Below are positions 1 to 7,618 of a DNA stretch of 64,000 nt, piece after piece (position 1 is the first letter of the stretch; every line of letters starts with the position of its first letter). The stretch is taken from NCBI RefSeq assembly GCF_000818195.1, contig NZ_JTHL01000001.1, forward strand, positions 1,515,294 through 1,579,293, written 5' to 3'. A program made the translations under genes and the position numbers. The notes below the pieces were generated by a model, which searched no databases, was not told where the DNA came from, and saw nothing but the letters and a program-made list of their open reading frames with translations. The DNA comes from Streptomyces sp. 150FB (lineage in GTDB: Bacteria > Actinomycetota > Actinomycetes > Streptomycetales > Streptomycetaceae).

Positions 1-366
1 CGGCCCCAGGGCGCCGAGGCGCAGCGCGACGCCCACCGCGCGGGCGCGGTCGGCCAGGGTCAGGTGCGGCGGGTGCGCGCCCCGGGTGCGTACGGCGCCC
101 CACACGGTGCTCAGGGCCTCGGCTAGATCGCCCTCGATGTCGAGTTCGCCGGTGATGTAGGCCTGGGCGAGGCCGAGTTCGTTCGGCTGGTGGATCAGCC
201 GGCGCAGCGCGCGGCGCTTGCGGAGCACCACCGTCGGGGCGGCCCCCGGCCCGGCCGTACTGCCGTCCCAGGCGCGCAGCCGCAGCGGGAGCCGGGCACC
301 GAAGAGCTGCTCGGCGAGCGGGAAGAGCCGCTGGGCGGCGCCGGGGCGGGTGCGTGTGCCCGTCAT
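1..366 (-). CDS. CFA-type SAM methyltransferase, N-terminal part (runs off left edge)
   Basis: Only the first 122 codons are visible; the rest lies beyond the left edge. The protein begins MTGTRTRPG and contains LGLAQAYITGELDIEGD, the N-terminal signature of cyclopropane-fatty-acyl-phospholipid synthases and related lipid methyltransferases, ahead of the SAM-binding fold. Its ATG (366-364) overlaps the stop of the preceding CFA-type gene as ATGA, so the two are translationally coupled. It is therefore a second, non-identical paralogue in the same operon. Family knowledge: these enzymes transfer a methyl or methylene group from SAM to the double bond of an unsaturated phospholipid acyl chain at the membrane. 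Whether this copy cyclopropanates or methylates cannot be told from this fragment. Confidence 0.85.
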   Translation of the reverse strand, partial: MTGTRTRPGAAQRLFPLAEQLFGARLPLRLRAWDGSTAGPGAAPTVVLRKRRALRRLIHQPNELGLAQAYITGELDIEGDLAEALSTVWGAVRTRGAHPPHLTLADRARAVGVALRLGALGP

Positions 367-1676
367 CGGGGGGAGTCCTCCTTGGTGAGCAGCATCTGCC
401 GCACATCGAGATAGCCGGAGCGGAAGCCCGCTTCGGAGTAGGCGAAGTAGAAGGTCCACATCCGCCGGAAGACCTCGTCGAAGCCGAGCGCCCCGACCTC
501 GCCGGCCTGTTCCTGGAACCGCTCGCGCCACAGCCGCAGCGTCTGCGCGTAGTGCGGTCCGAAGCCGTCGCTCGCCGCGACGCGCAGCGCGGTGTGCTCG
601 GTGGTGATCTGCTCGACGGCCTCGGCCGACGGGATGAGTCCGCCGGGGAAGATGTACTTCTGTATCCAGGTGAAGGTGTCCTTGGTGGCGAGCATCCGCT
701 CGTGCGCCATGGTGATCGCCTGGAGGGCGACCCGGCCGCCGGGCGCGAGGAGCCGGTCCAGGGTCCGGAAGTACTCCGGCCAGAACTCGGCGCCGACGGC
801 CTCGATCATCTCGACGCTGACGACGGCGTCGAAGGTGCCCTGCACCCGCCGGTAGTCGAGGAGTTCGACGCGGACGCTGTCCTCGAATCCGGCCTCCTTG
901 ATCCGGCTCAGCGCCAGCTCCCGCTGTTCCCGCGACAGCGTCACGGTCGTCACGTCGGCGCCGCGCGCGGCGGCCCGGATCGCCAGCTCGCCCCAGCCGG
1001 TGCCGATCTCCAGCAGTTTCGTGCCGGATCCCACGCCCGCCTGGTCGAGCAGCCGGTCGATCTTGCGGCGCTGAGCGGCCGGCAGGAGCGTCCGGTCGGC
1101 GGGAAAGCCGCGGAAGAGCGCCGAGGAGTACGTCATGGTCTCGTCGAGGAAGAGCGCGAACATGTCGTTCGACAGGTCGTAGTGGTGGCTGATGTTGTCG
1201 CGTGAGCCCTCGGGTGTGTTGCGCTGGGCGGCCGGCTGCTTCGGCGCCCACACCGAGCGGAGCTTCTGGAGCGGGGCGGGGACGAGCGTCGCCGCGTTCT
1301 CGGCGAGTACGGTCAGCACGCCGACCAGGTCGGGGGTCTCCCACTCGCCCGCCATGTACGACTCGCCGAAGCCGATCAGGCCGGTGGCGCCGATCCTGCG
1401 GAAGAAGGCGCGCGGCTCGCGCACCTCCATCAGCGGTCCGCCGAGCCCGAGCGTGCCGGAAGCGGTACCGAGCCTGACGCGCAGGGGCAGCCTCCCGAGC
1501 GCGAGCCTGACGACCCGTTCGGCGATGGCTGTACGGGCCCAGGAAGCGGCGGGCGGGTGCGCCACGTCGGGCCAGCGGCGCGCGTCGACTGCGCTGTCGC
1601 GCGGCGCCGCCGAGGGCGCGGGAACAGCGGCTTTCGTCGGGGATTGTGACGGGGAAGACTGGGCGGAGACGCTCAC
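363..1676 (-). CDS. Cyclopropane-fatty-acyl-phospholipid synthase family methyltransferase (UfaA1-like)
   Basis: The 437-residue protein carries the full CFA-synthase layout: an N-terminal lipid-binding part (GFGESYMAGEWETPDLVGVL), the NISHHYDLSNDMFALFLD motif, SAM motif I (LLEIGTGWGELAI) and the C-terminal WxRF/FRRMWTFYFAYSEAGFR region. The start is taken as GTG at 1676, overlapping the DUF1365 stop as GTGA; longer readings run back into that gene. It likely modifies unsaturated phospholipid acyl chains with SAM. Gene order FAD oxidoreductase, DUF1365, CFA matches M. tuberculosis Rv0449c-Rv0448c-Rv0447c (ufaA1) as I recall it. Product chemistry (cyclopropane, methyl-branched or furan precursor) is not decided by the sequence. 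Confidence 0.9.
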   Translation of the reverse strand: MSVSAQSSPSQSPTKAAVPAPSAAPRDSAVDARRWPDVAHPPAASWARTAIAERVVRLALGRLPLRVRLGTASGTLGLGGPLMEVREPRAFFRRIGATGLIGFGESYMAGEWETPDLVGVLTVLAENAATLVPAPLQKLRSVWAPKQPAAQRNTPEGSRDNISHHYDLSNDMFALFLDETMTYSSALFRGFPADRTLLPAAQRRKIDRLLDQAGVGSGTKLLEIGTGWGELAIRAAARGADVTTVTLSREQRELALSRIKEAGFEDSVRVELLDYRRVQGTFDAVVSVEMIEAVGAEFWPEYFRTLDRLLAPGGRVALQAITMAHERMLATKDTFTWIQKYIFPGGLIPSAEAVEQITTEHTALRVAASDGFGPHYAQTLRLWRERFQEQAGEVGALGFDEVFRRMWTFYFAYSEAGFRSGYLDVRQMLLTKEDSPR

Positions 1677-2410
1677 TTCACACCCTCCTGGGGTCGGTGA
1701 CGGGGACGGGGACGCACGGGCAGGCCGCGCAGGTACAGCCGGATTCCGTGCAGCCGGATGCCGGCGGAGACAACAGCGGTGGACCACGGGTGGCGCAGCG
1801 CGGTGCGCAGCAGCGACCGGGCGGTGGCGGGGCGCCGTTCGCCGCGTACGGTCGCGGTGAACGGCCTGCCTCCCTGACGGTCCAGGTGCACCGTCAGGCT
1901 GAGCCGCTCACCGGGCTCCGGCACCCGCATCGTGTAACCACCGTCGACGGGGAAGAACGGCGAGACGTAGAACTCCTTGTCCACGACGGCTTTCCCCGAG
2001 TCGTCGGGGCGCAGCAGGTAGCAGTGCCGCTCGCCGTACGTGTTGTGCACCTCGGCGACGACGCACACCGGAGCGCCGTCGGGACCGTGGCACCAGAACA
2101 GGCTCAGCGGGTTGAACACATGGCCGAACACCCGGGCGTGGGCCAGCATCGTGACCGGCCCGCCGGCCAGGTCCACGCCCCGGGAGGCGAGGAAGGCGTC
2201 GAGCCCCGCGCGGATCGTCGGGGAGCCGCCGCCGAAGTGGTCGCGGGCGTCGAAGCCGGCGAGAGGGCGCAGCAACAGGGGCAGCCGCGGCGGCCGGTCG
2301 GGGTCGGTCAGCCACATGTACGTGCGCAGGCGCAGCCGGTAGCGGGTGGGCGCGGTCCGGACATGGCTGACCAGGCAGGTGTAGATGGCCGGTCGGGTGC
2401 TCACGCTCAC
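1673..2410 (-). CDS. DUF1365 family protein
   Basis: The 245-residue DUF1365 protein contains the conserved FGHVFNPLSLFWCH and EVHNTYGERHCYLL segments and ends with a basic tail. The start is GTG at 2410, giving a GTGA overlap with the FAD oxidoreductase upstream; its own stop overlaps the next gene in the same way, so three genes are read as one coupled block. The biochemical role of DUF1365 is unsettled. It consistently travels with flavin amine-oxidase-like proteins and CFA-type methyltransferases, also in alphaproteobacterial singlet-oxygen regulons, which suggests a role in making or handling an unusual membrane fatty acid. No signal peptide is evident. Confidence 0.88.
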   Translation of the reverse strand: MSVSTRPAIYTCLVSHVRTAPTRYRLRLRTYMWLTDPDRPPRLPLLLRPLAGFDARDHFGGGSPTIRAGLDAFLASRGVDLAGGPVTMLAHARVFGHVFNPLSLFWCHGPDGAPVCVVAEVHNTYGERHCYLLRPDDSGKAVVDKEFYVSPFFPVDGGYTMRVPEPGERLSLTVHLDRQGGRPFTATVRGERRPATARSLLRTALRHPWSTAVVSAGIRLHGIRLYLRGLPVRPRPRHRPQEGVK

Positions 2411-3681
2411 CACCGCACTCCGAGCGCCGCGGCGGCCTCGACACCGGAGCGGCAGCCGTCCTCGTGGAATCCCCAGCCGTGGTAGGCGCCGGCGAAGGCG
2501 GTGGTGGGGCCACTGAGTGCGGGCAGCCGCCGCTGGGCCTCGACGGACTCCGGTGTGTAGACGGGGTGTTCGTAGACCATGCGGTCGAGGACCCGCTCCT
2601 CGTCCACCCGGTCGGCGCCGTTCAGCGTGACGAGATAGGTCTCGGGCGCGTCGAGCCGCTGGAGGCGGTTCATGTCGTAGCTGACGCGTACGGCGTCGGA
2701 GCCCGCCTCGCAGGACGGCATCCACAGGTTCCAGGAGGCGCGGGCGCCCCGGTCGCGCGGCAGCACACCGGTGTCGGTGTGCAGCAGGGTCGGGTTGCGG
2801 GAGTAGCGGAAGGCGCCGAGGACCTGCCGCTCGTCGATCGTCGCGTCGGCGAGCAACCGCAGCGCCTGGGCGGGGTGTACGGCGATGACCACCGAGTCGT
2901 ACCGCCGGACCTCGCCGTCCTCGGCGGTGATCTCGACGCGGTCGGCGAAGCGCCGTACGGCCCTGACCGGGGTGGAGAGGTGGACGGCTGCGAGCTGTTT
3001 GCCGACGCGCTCGACGTACTCGCGCGACCCGCCGCTCACCGTGCGCCACACGGGCGATCCCTTGACCGACAGCATGCCGTGGTGGTCCATGAAGCGGAAC
3101 AGGTAGCGGGCGGGGTAGCGCGCCACCGTGGCGGCGTCGCACGACCAGACGGCCGAGACGAGCGGCGTCATGAAGTGCGCCACGAAGTACGGGGAGAAGC
3201 GGCCGGCGGCGAGGAACTCGCCCAGTGTCATGGCCGCTTCGCGGTGCCCGCGCGAGGCCAGCAGCGCGCGGGCCCGCCGGTGGAAGCGGGGGACCTCCGT
3301 GAGCATGCGCAGATAGCGGAGGCGGAGCGCCTGGCGCGGCCGGGGGAAGAGGCCGCGGAGGCCGCGCGCCCCGGCGTATTCGAGCCCGCAGCCCTCGCAC
3401 CGTACGGACATGCTCATCTCCGACTCCTGGGTGGTGACGCCCAGTTCGCCGAAGAGCCGCAGCAGGAGCGGGTAGGTGCGTTCGTTGTGCACGATGAAGC
3501 CGGAGTCGACGTGGTGCACCCGGCCGTCGGACGACGCGATGTCGTGGGTGTGCGCGTGGCCGCCGAGGCGGCTGTCCGCCTCGTACAGCTCCACGTCGTG
3601 TGCGCGCCGCAGTACGTACGCCGCGGTCAGCCCCGCCACTCCGCTGCCGATCACGGCCGTTCGGCGTCGTTCGCCGCTCAT
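2407..3681 (-). CDS. FAD-dependent oxidoreductase, amine oxidase / desaturase-like (Rv0449c-like)
   Basis: The 424-residue flavoprotein has an N-terminal dinucleotide-binding motif (AVIGSGVAGLTAAYVL, residues about 9-24) followed by LYEADSRLGGHAHTHD and HVDSGFIVHNERTYPLL, typical of the NAD(P)-binding amine-oxidase-like proteins that head CFA/DUF1365 clusters. The ATG at 3681 has a good ribosome site (GAGGGAG just upstream). It is the first gene of the minus-strand operon and is preceded by a SigK-like promoter at 3728-3755. The likely role is oxidation or desaturation of a lipid acyl chain together with the downstream methyltransferases; that is inference from context. The substrate is unknown. 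Confidence 0.88.
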   Translation of the reverse strand: MSGERRRTAVIGSGVAGLTAAYVLRRAHDVELYEADSRLGGHAHTHDIASSDGRVHHVDSGFIVHNERTYPLLLRLFGELGVTTQESEMSMSVRCEGCGLEYAGARGLRGLFPRPRQALRLRYLRMLTEVPRFHRRARALLASRGHREAAMTLGEFLAAGRFSPYFVAHFMTPLVSAVWSCDAATVARYPARYLFRFMDHHGMLSVKGSPVWRTVSGGSREYVERVGKQLAAVHLSTPVRAVRRFADRVEITAEDGEVRRYDSVVIAVHPAQALRLLADATIDERQVLGAFRYSRNPTLLHTDTGVLPRDRGARASWNLWMPSCEAGSDAVRVSYDMNRLQRLDAPETYLVTLNGADRVDEERVLDRMVYEHPVYTPESVEAQRRLPALSGPTTAFAGAYHGWGFHEDGCRSGVEAAAALGVRW

Positions 3682-3727
3682 ACAACTCCCTCGGACATCC
3701 GGCTCCGGGCGCAGCCCCTCACAGAAC

Positions 3728-3755
3728 CTTCGAGACGGGAGGGGCGGGGGATTGG
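3728..3755 (-). promoter_or_regulatory. SigK-like ECF promoter of the FAD oxidoreductase operon
   Basis: Read on the minus strand, CCAATC (3755-3750) is separated by 16 nt from TCGAAG (3733-3728), giving a predicted transcript start near 3721 and a leader of about 40 nt. The extended -35 ACCAATCC is identical to that of the divergent promoter at 3812-3839, with the same 16-nt spacer and a shared CGAA core in the -10. It resembles the mycobacterial SigK consensus as I remember it (CCATCC-N16/17-CCGAAT). Confidence 0.6.
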
Positions 3756-3811
3756 TGGAGTGGGCGATCTTTCTTTCCCCGGAGCCGACTTCAATTCCTT
3801 CGAGTGAATGA

Positions 3812-3839
3812 CCAATCCGCCTTGCATCCGGCACCGAAT
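3812..3839 (+). promoter_or_regulatory. SigK-like ECF promoter of the molybdopterin oxidoreductase gene
   Basis: CCAATC (3812-3817), a 16-nt spacer and CCGAAT (3834-3839) match the remembered mycobacterial SigK consensus closely. The expected transcript start falls at 3846-3847, exactly on an in-frame GTG, predicting a leaderless mRNA. The upstream ATG codons at 3808 and 3838 lie before or inside the promoter and are therefore unlikely starts. Confidence 0.62.
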
Positions 3840-3846
3840 GGCCGGT

Positions 3847-5556
3847 GTGAGCGAAGATCGGAAAGTACCTGCGTCGGACGGCGGTCATCAGCCGTGGCCG
3901 GCCCGTCTGCTGCGTGCCGCACTGGCCGCGGCGGGCGGGCTGATCGCGGGGTTCTCGGCGCTGGGCGTCGCCGAGCTGGTCTCGGCGGCGATCCGCCCCG
4001 AGGCGAGCCCGGTCACGGCTGTGGGCGGCGCGGTCATCGACCGCACTCCCCCGGCCCTGAAGGACTTCGCCGTACGGCACTTCGGGACCAACGACAAGCT
4101 GGTACTGCAACTCGGCATCCTGGCCCTCCTGGCGGTCTTCGCCATGGCGGTCGGAGTGGTCGCGCTGCGCTACCGGAAGGCCGGTTCCTCGGTGGTTCTG
4201 GTCTTCGGTGTGGTCGGGGCACTGGCGGCGGCGGAGCGACCTGACGGAGGCCCCCTCGACGCCGTGCCCTCGGTGGTCGGCGCCGTGCTGGCCTGCGGGG
4301 TTCTCTACCTGCTGGCCGGCCGGCTGACCGCCGGCGCCGCGCCGTTCCGGTTCCAGGCGCTCCGGCTCCCGGCGCCCCGTACGTCCCTTGCGGCCGGCGG
4401 GCCCCGGGAGACGGACGGGCCCGGGGAGACGGACGGCGTGGCCGGAACGGGCGGCGTCGCCGGGTCCTTCGACCGGCGCGGCTTCGTCATCGCCGCGACG
4501 GCCGCGGTGGCGGCTTCGGCCGGAGCCGGCGTCCTCGGACGTCAGCTCAACGCATCAGGGGCAGCCGAAGCCGCCGCCTCACGTGCGGACATCGTCCTGC
4601 CACGGGCCATGTCACCCGCGCGTCCCGTCCCGGCCGGCGCCGAACTGCGCATACCTGGCCTGAGTTCCTTCCACACGTCCAACAAGGACTTCTACCGGGT
4701 GGACACCGCGCTGGTCGTCCCGCGTGTCGACGCGGGCAGTTGGCGGCTGCGCATCCACGGCAAGGGCGTCGCGAAGCCGCTGACCGTCAGCTATCACGAC
4801 CTGCTCCGCCGGGAGTTGATCGAGCGTGACATCACCCTGACGTGCGTCTCGAACCAGGTCGGCGGTCCTTACGTGGGCAACGCCCGCTGGATCGGCGTAC
4901 GGCTGGCGGACCTGCTGCGTGAGGCCGGCGTACGTCCGCCGGCCGAGGGCGGCCCCGCCGACCAGCTCGTGGCCCGCTCGGTGGACGGCATGACCATCGG
5001 CTCACCGGTCGACACGGTCATGGACGGCCGTGACGCGCTGCTCGTGGTGGGCATGAACGGCGAGCCACTGCCCTTCGAACACGGCTTCCCCGTCCGGATG
5101 CTGGTGCCGGGCCTGTACGGCTATGTCTCGGCCTGCAAGTGGCTGGAGGACCTCGAACTCACCACGTTCGCCGAGTACGACCCGTACTGGGTCAAGCGGA
5201 CCTGGTCGAAGCAGGCTCCCATCAAGACCGAGTCCAGGATCGACACCCCCCGGCCCTTCGCGAGCCCCAAGGCGGGCACCGTGCCGGTCGCCGGGGTGGC
5301 CTGGGCGCAGCACCGCGGCATCACCCGCGTCGAGGTGCGTGTCGACGGCGGCAGGTGGAGCGAGGCGAAGCTCGCCGCCGAGGACACCCGCGACACCTGG
5401 CGGCAGTGGATGTGGCCGTGGGAGGCCACCTCGGGCAGTCACACGCTCGAAGTCCGCGCCACCGACAGGGACGGCTACACCCAGACGGACAAGCGCGTCG
5501 GAACCGTACCGAACGGCGCGACCGGCTGGCACTCGGTGGTGGTCGCAGTGACCTGA
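3847..5556 (+). CDS. Membrane-anchored molybdopterin-dependent (sulfite-oxidase-like) oxidoreductase
   Basis: The 569-residue protein (from GTG 3847) has about four N-terminal membrane helices, then a twin-arginine-like stretch (DRRGFVIAA) with a further hydrophobic segment, then an extracytoplasmic SUOX-fold Mo-cofactor domain. The Mo-ligating cysteine is Cys333 in TLTCVSNQVGG; the C-terminal part is a dimerisation-type beta domain ending in GTVPNGATGWHSVVV. It probably catalyses an oxotransfer reaction outside the cytoplasm; sulfite or an oxidised methionine or lipid are possible substrates. The start was chosen because the -10 of the promoter ends 7 nt upstream of the GTG. It is followed after 134 nt by the fasciclin lipoprotein and diverges from the lipid operon. 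Confidence 0.85.
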   Translation: MSEDRKVPASDGGHQPWPARLLRAALAAAGGLIAGFSALGVAELVSAAIRPEASPVTAVGGAVIDRTPPALKDFAVRHFGTNDKLVLQLGILALLAVFAMAVGVVALRYRKAGSSVVLVFGVVGALAAAERPDGGPLDAVPSVVGAVLACGVLYLLAGRLTAGAAPFRFQALRLPAPRTSLAAGGPRETDGPGETDGVAGTGGVAGSFDRRGFVIAATAAVAASAGAGVLGRQLNASGAAEAAASRADIVLPRAMSPARPVPAGAELRIPGLSSFHTSNKDFYRVDTALVVPRVDAGSWRLRIHGKGVAKPLTVSYHDLLRRELIERDITLTCVSNQVGGPYVGNARWIGVRLADLLREAGVRPPAEGGPADQLVARSVDGMTIGSPVDTVMDGRDALLVVGMNGEPLPFEHGFPVRMLVPGLYGYVSACKWLEDLELTTFAEYDPYWVKRTWSKQAPIKTESRIDTPRPFASPKAGTVPVAGVAWAQHRGITRVEVRVDGGRWSEAKLAAEDTRDTWRQWMWPWEATSGSHTLEVRATDRDGYTQTDKRVGTVPNGATGWHSVVVAVT

Positions 5557-5690
5557 CGCCCCCGTCCCCGCCCGGGCGTACGGGCCTGAGCACGCACCCA
5601 CGTACCGCGGCGGTTTTCACGCCAACACCCCCCATACCCGCCCCACCCGGCACGGCCTACACCCGTGCCTCATCTCTCAAGGAGAACCTC

Positions 5691-6338
5691 ATGACCGTCA
5701 ACCGTCTGCACCGCGCCGCCGTCGCCGTCGTCTCCCTCGCCGTCCTCCCGCTGGCGCTCAGCGCCTGCTCCAGCGACAGCAAGGACAGCAAGGACTCGTC
5801 GTCGAAGGCGGCGCCCGCCGCCCCGAAGCCCGCGGCGAGCACCCCCGACGCCGCCATGGGTGACCAGCCGTTCGGTACGGCGTGTGCGTCGGTGCCGAAG
5901 TCCGGCGCCGGCAGCTTCGACGGCATGTCGAAGGACCCGGTCGCGACCGCCGCTTCCAACAACCCCGACCTGTCCACCCTGGTCACAGCGGTCAAGAAGG
6001 CCGGCCTGGTCGACACGCTCAACAGCGCCCAGAACATCACCGTGTTCGCCCCGACCAACGAGGCCTTCGCGAAGATCCCGAAGGCCGACCTGGACAAGGT
6101 GCTGGCCGACAAGGCGACGCTGACCAAGATCCTCACGTACCACGTCGTGGGCCAGAAGCTCACCACCGACCAGCTCGCGAAGGGCACCTACCCGACGCTG
6201 GAGAAGTCGACGCTGATGACGGCGGGATCCGGTGAGGCGTACAAGGTCAACGGCACGGCCAACGTCGTCTGCGGCAATGTCTCCACCTCGAACGCCACGG
6301 TCGACATCATCGACACGGTCCTCATGCCGAAGATGTGA
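5691..6338 (+). CDS. Fasciclin-domain lipoprotein (MPT70/MPT83-like)
   Basis: The 215-residue lipoprotein has signal peptide and lipobox LALSAC (Cys near residue 23), then a Ser/Lys/Ala-rich linker and one FAS1 domain. DPVATAASNNPDLSTL, LVDTLN, ITVFAPTNEAFAKIP and ILTYHVVG align with mycobacterial MPT83/MPT70, which are SigK-controlled. Start ATG 5691 has AAGGAG at good spacing. Family knowledge: FAS1 domains mediate adhesion or protein-protein contacts at the cell surface. Context suggests an exported partner of the molybdopterin oxidoreductase. No separate SigK-like promoter was seen in the 134-nt gap, so co-transcription is likely. Confidence 0.92.
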   Translation: MTVNRLHRAAVAVVSLAVLPLALSACSSDSKDSKDSSSKAAPAAPKPAASTPDAAMGDQPFGTACASVPKSGAGSFDGMSKDPVATAASNNPDLSTLVTAVKKAGLVDTLNSAQNITVFAPTNEAFAKIPKADLDKVLADKATLTKILTYHVVGQKLTTDQLAKGTYPTLEKSTLMTAGSGEAYKVNGTANVVCGNVSTSNATVDIIDTVLMPKM

Positions 6339-6360
6339 CACCGGGGCAGCACCCGATACG

Positions 6361-6400
6361 GGAACCGGCCGGCGCGGAGCATTCGCGGCGGCCGGTTTCC
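6361..6400 (+). terminator. Hairpin terminator after the fasciclin gene
   Basis: A long imperfect inverted repeat, GGAACCGGCCGGCGCG paired with CGCGGCGGCCGGTTTCC, begins about 20 nt past the fasciclin stop. There is no U tract, as usual in Streptomyces. Confidence 0.6.
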
Positions 6401-6502
6401 GGCTGTCGCAGTATCCGCGACTTCCGGCGAAAGGGGCGGTGTCGCGGCTAATGTCGAGGGCCCGGGCGCCGTGCAACTCCCCCACCCTCAGAGGTGCTTT
6501 TC

Positions 6503-7426
6503 GTGGACCGTGCCAACAGAGCCGCCGGATCCGTTGTCGGATCCGCCGTCGGAGACGCGCTGGGCGCGCCGTTCGAGTTCGCCCGCGCCGGTGTCTACTC
6601 CGAGAAGTTCCCGGACGGCGTCGGCGAGATGAACGGGGGCGGCGGCTGGGATCCCGGGGAGGCCACCGACGACACACAGATGGCGGTGCTCGTCGGCGAG
6701 TCACTGCTGGAGCACGGCGGGCTCGAACTGCCCGACATCTTCGAGAGGTTCAGGCGCTGGGCCGGTGGGGAGCCCAAGGACATCGGACTCCAGACGGAGG
6801 ACGTCCTGACGAGCGGCGACACCTGGGACATCGCCGCAGCCCTTCACTTCCAGCGGACGGGGAGAGCCGCCGGCAACGGCTCCCTGATGCGCGCGGCCAC
6901 CTCCGCCGTGTACTTCGCGGCCGCCGGACAGGACGCCACCATGTCGGCGGCCCGCCGGATCGCCGCGCTCACCCATGGCGACCGCGCCGCCTGGGAGGGC
7001 ACGGCCGTCTTCCATGAACTGGTACGGGTGGCGCTGGAGGGCGGCGACGCCGTACGGGCCGTGCCCCGCGCCCTGGCCAGGGTCCATGAGGACCACCGGG
7101 CGCGCTGGGCGAGCGTACTCACCGCCGACTGGCACCCGGAGCGCGCCACGGAGTTCAACGGCGCGGTCTGGCCCTGCCTCGGCTCAGCCGTCTGGGCGCT
7201 GCGTACGACGGACTCGTACGAGAAGGCGGTGGCGGCCGCGGTCGACCTGGGCGGGGACACGGACACGGTGGCCGCCGTCACCGGCGGACTCGCCGGAGCG
7301 GTCTACGGCCTCGACGCGATCCCCCGGCGCTGGACCGAGCCGCTGCATGTGCCGCTGCCGGGGTACGGCGACCGGGTGCTGGACGCGGCCGAACTCGCCG
7401 CGCTGGCCCACGCGTTGGCCGGCTGA
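6503..7426 (+). CDS. ADP-ribosylglycohydrolase family protein (DraG-like)
   Basis: The 307-residue ADP-ribosylglycohydrolase has the family's metal-binding motifs in order: GSAVGDALGAPFEF, EATDDTQMAVL, GNGSLMRA and GGDTDTVAAVTGGLAGA. Such enzymes remove ADP-ribose from proteins or small molecules using two Mg2+ ions held by these Asp residues. The start is GTG 6503 with GAGGTG six nt upstream; the GTG at 6494 overlaps that ribosome site. It stands alone between a terminator hairpin and the protease gene and no ADP-ribosyltransferase is nearby, so the substrate cannot be inferred. Confidence 0.9.
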   Translation: MDRANRAAGSVVGSAVGDALGAPFEFARAGVYSEKFPDGVGEMNGGGGWDPGEATDDTQMAVLVGESLLEHGGLELPDIFERFRRWAGGEPKDIGLQTEDVLTSGDTWDIAAALHFQRTGRAAGNGSLMRAATSAVYFAAAGQDATMSAARRIAALTHGDRAAWEGTAVFHELVRVALEGGDAVRAVPRALARVHEDHRARWASVLTADWHPERATEFNGAVWPCLGSAVWALRTTDSYEKAVAAAVDLGGDTDTVAAVTGGLAGAVYGLDAIPRRWTEPLHVPLPGYGDRVLDAAELAALAHALAG

Positions 7427-7512
7427 GACGGTACCCCCGGATACGGGTCCGCGCTCCGGAGGCGGCGGAGGACCGGACACCGATACCGGATCGGGAGAAA
7501 TCGCATTTGGCA

Positions 7513-7524
7513 TGGACCTGACCA
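7513..7524. promoter_or_regulatory. DasR-like (dre) operator candidate upstream of the protease gene
   Basis: TGGACCTGACCA matches 9 of 12 positions of the dre core TGGTCTAGACCA bound by the GlcNAc-sensing regulator DasR. It lies about 95 nt upstream of the secreted protease start, a plausible operator position. TTGGCA overlaps its left end and could be a -35 element, but no convincing -10 was identified. Confidence 0.35.
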
Positions 7525-7618
7525 CGATCCTTGATTACGCTCCGGCACACACCACCTGAGAGCGCCCTCAGGCGCCTGCTCCTCCCCCACAGCGCAGGAA
7601 CACAGAAAGGGCACCTCC

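Noticed and set aside
1673-3685. 670-codon frame spanning DUF1365 and most of the FAD gene
   Set aside because: Only its last 245 codons are DUF1365; the upstream part is out-of-frame translation of the FAD gene. The GTGA junction at 2407-2410 fixes the start.
3808-3846. ATG 3808 or 3838 as the oxidoreductase start
   Set aside because: Both lie before or within the predicted promoter and have no ribosome site.
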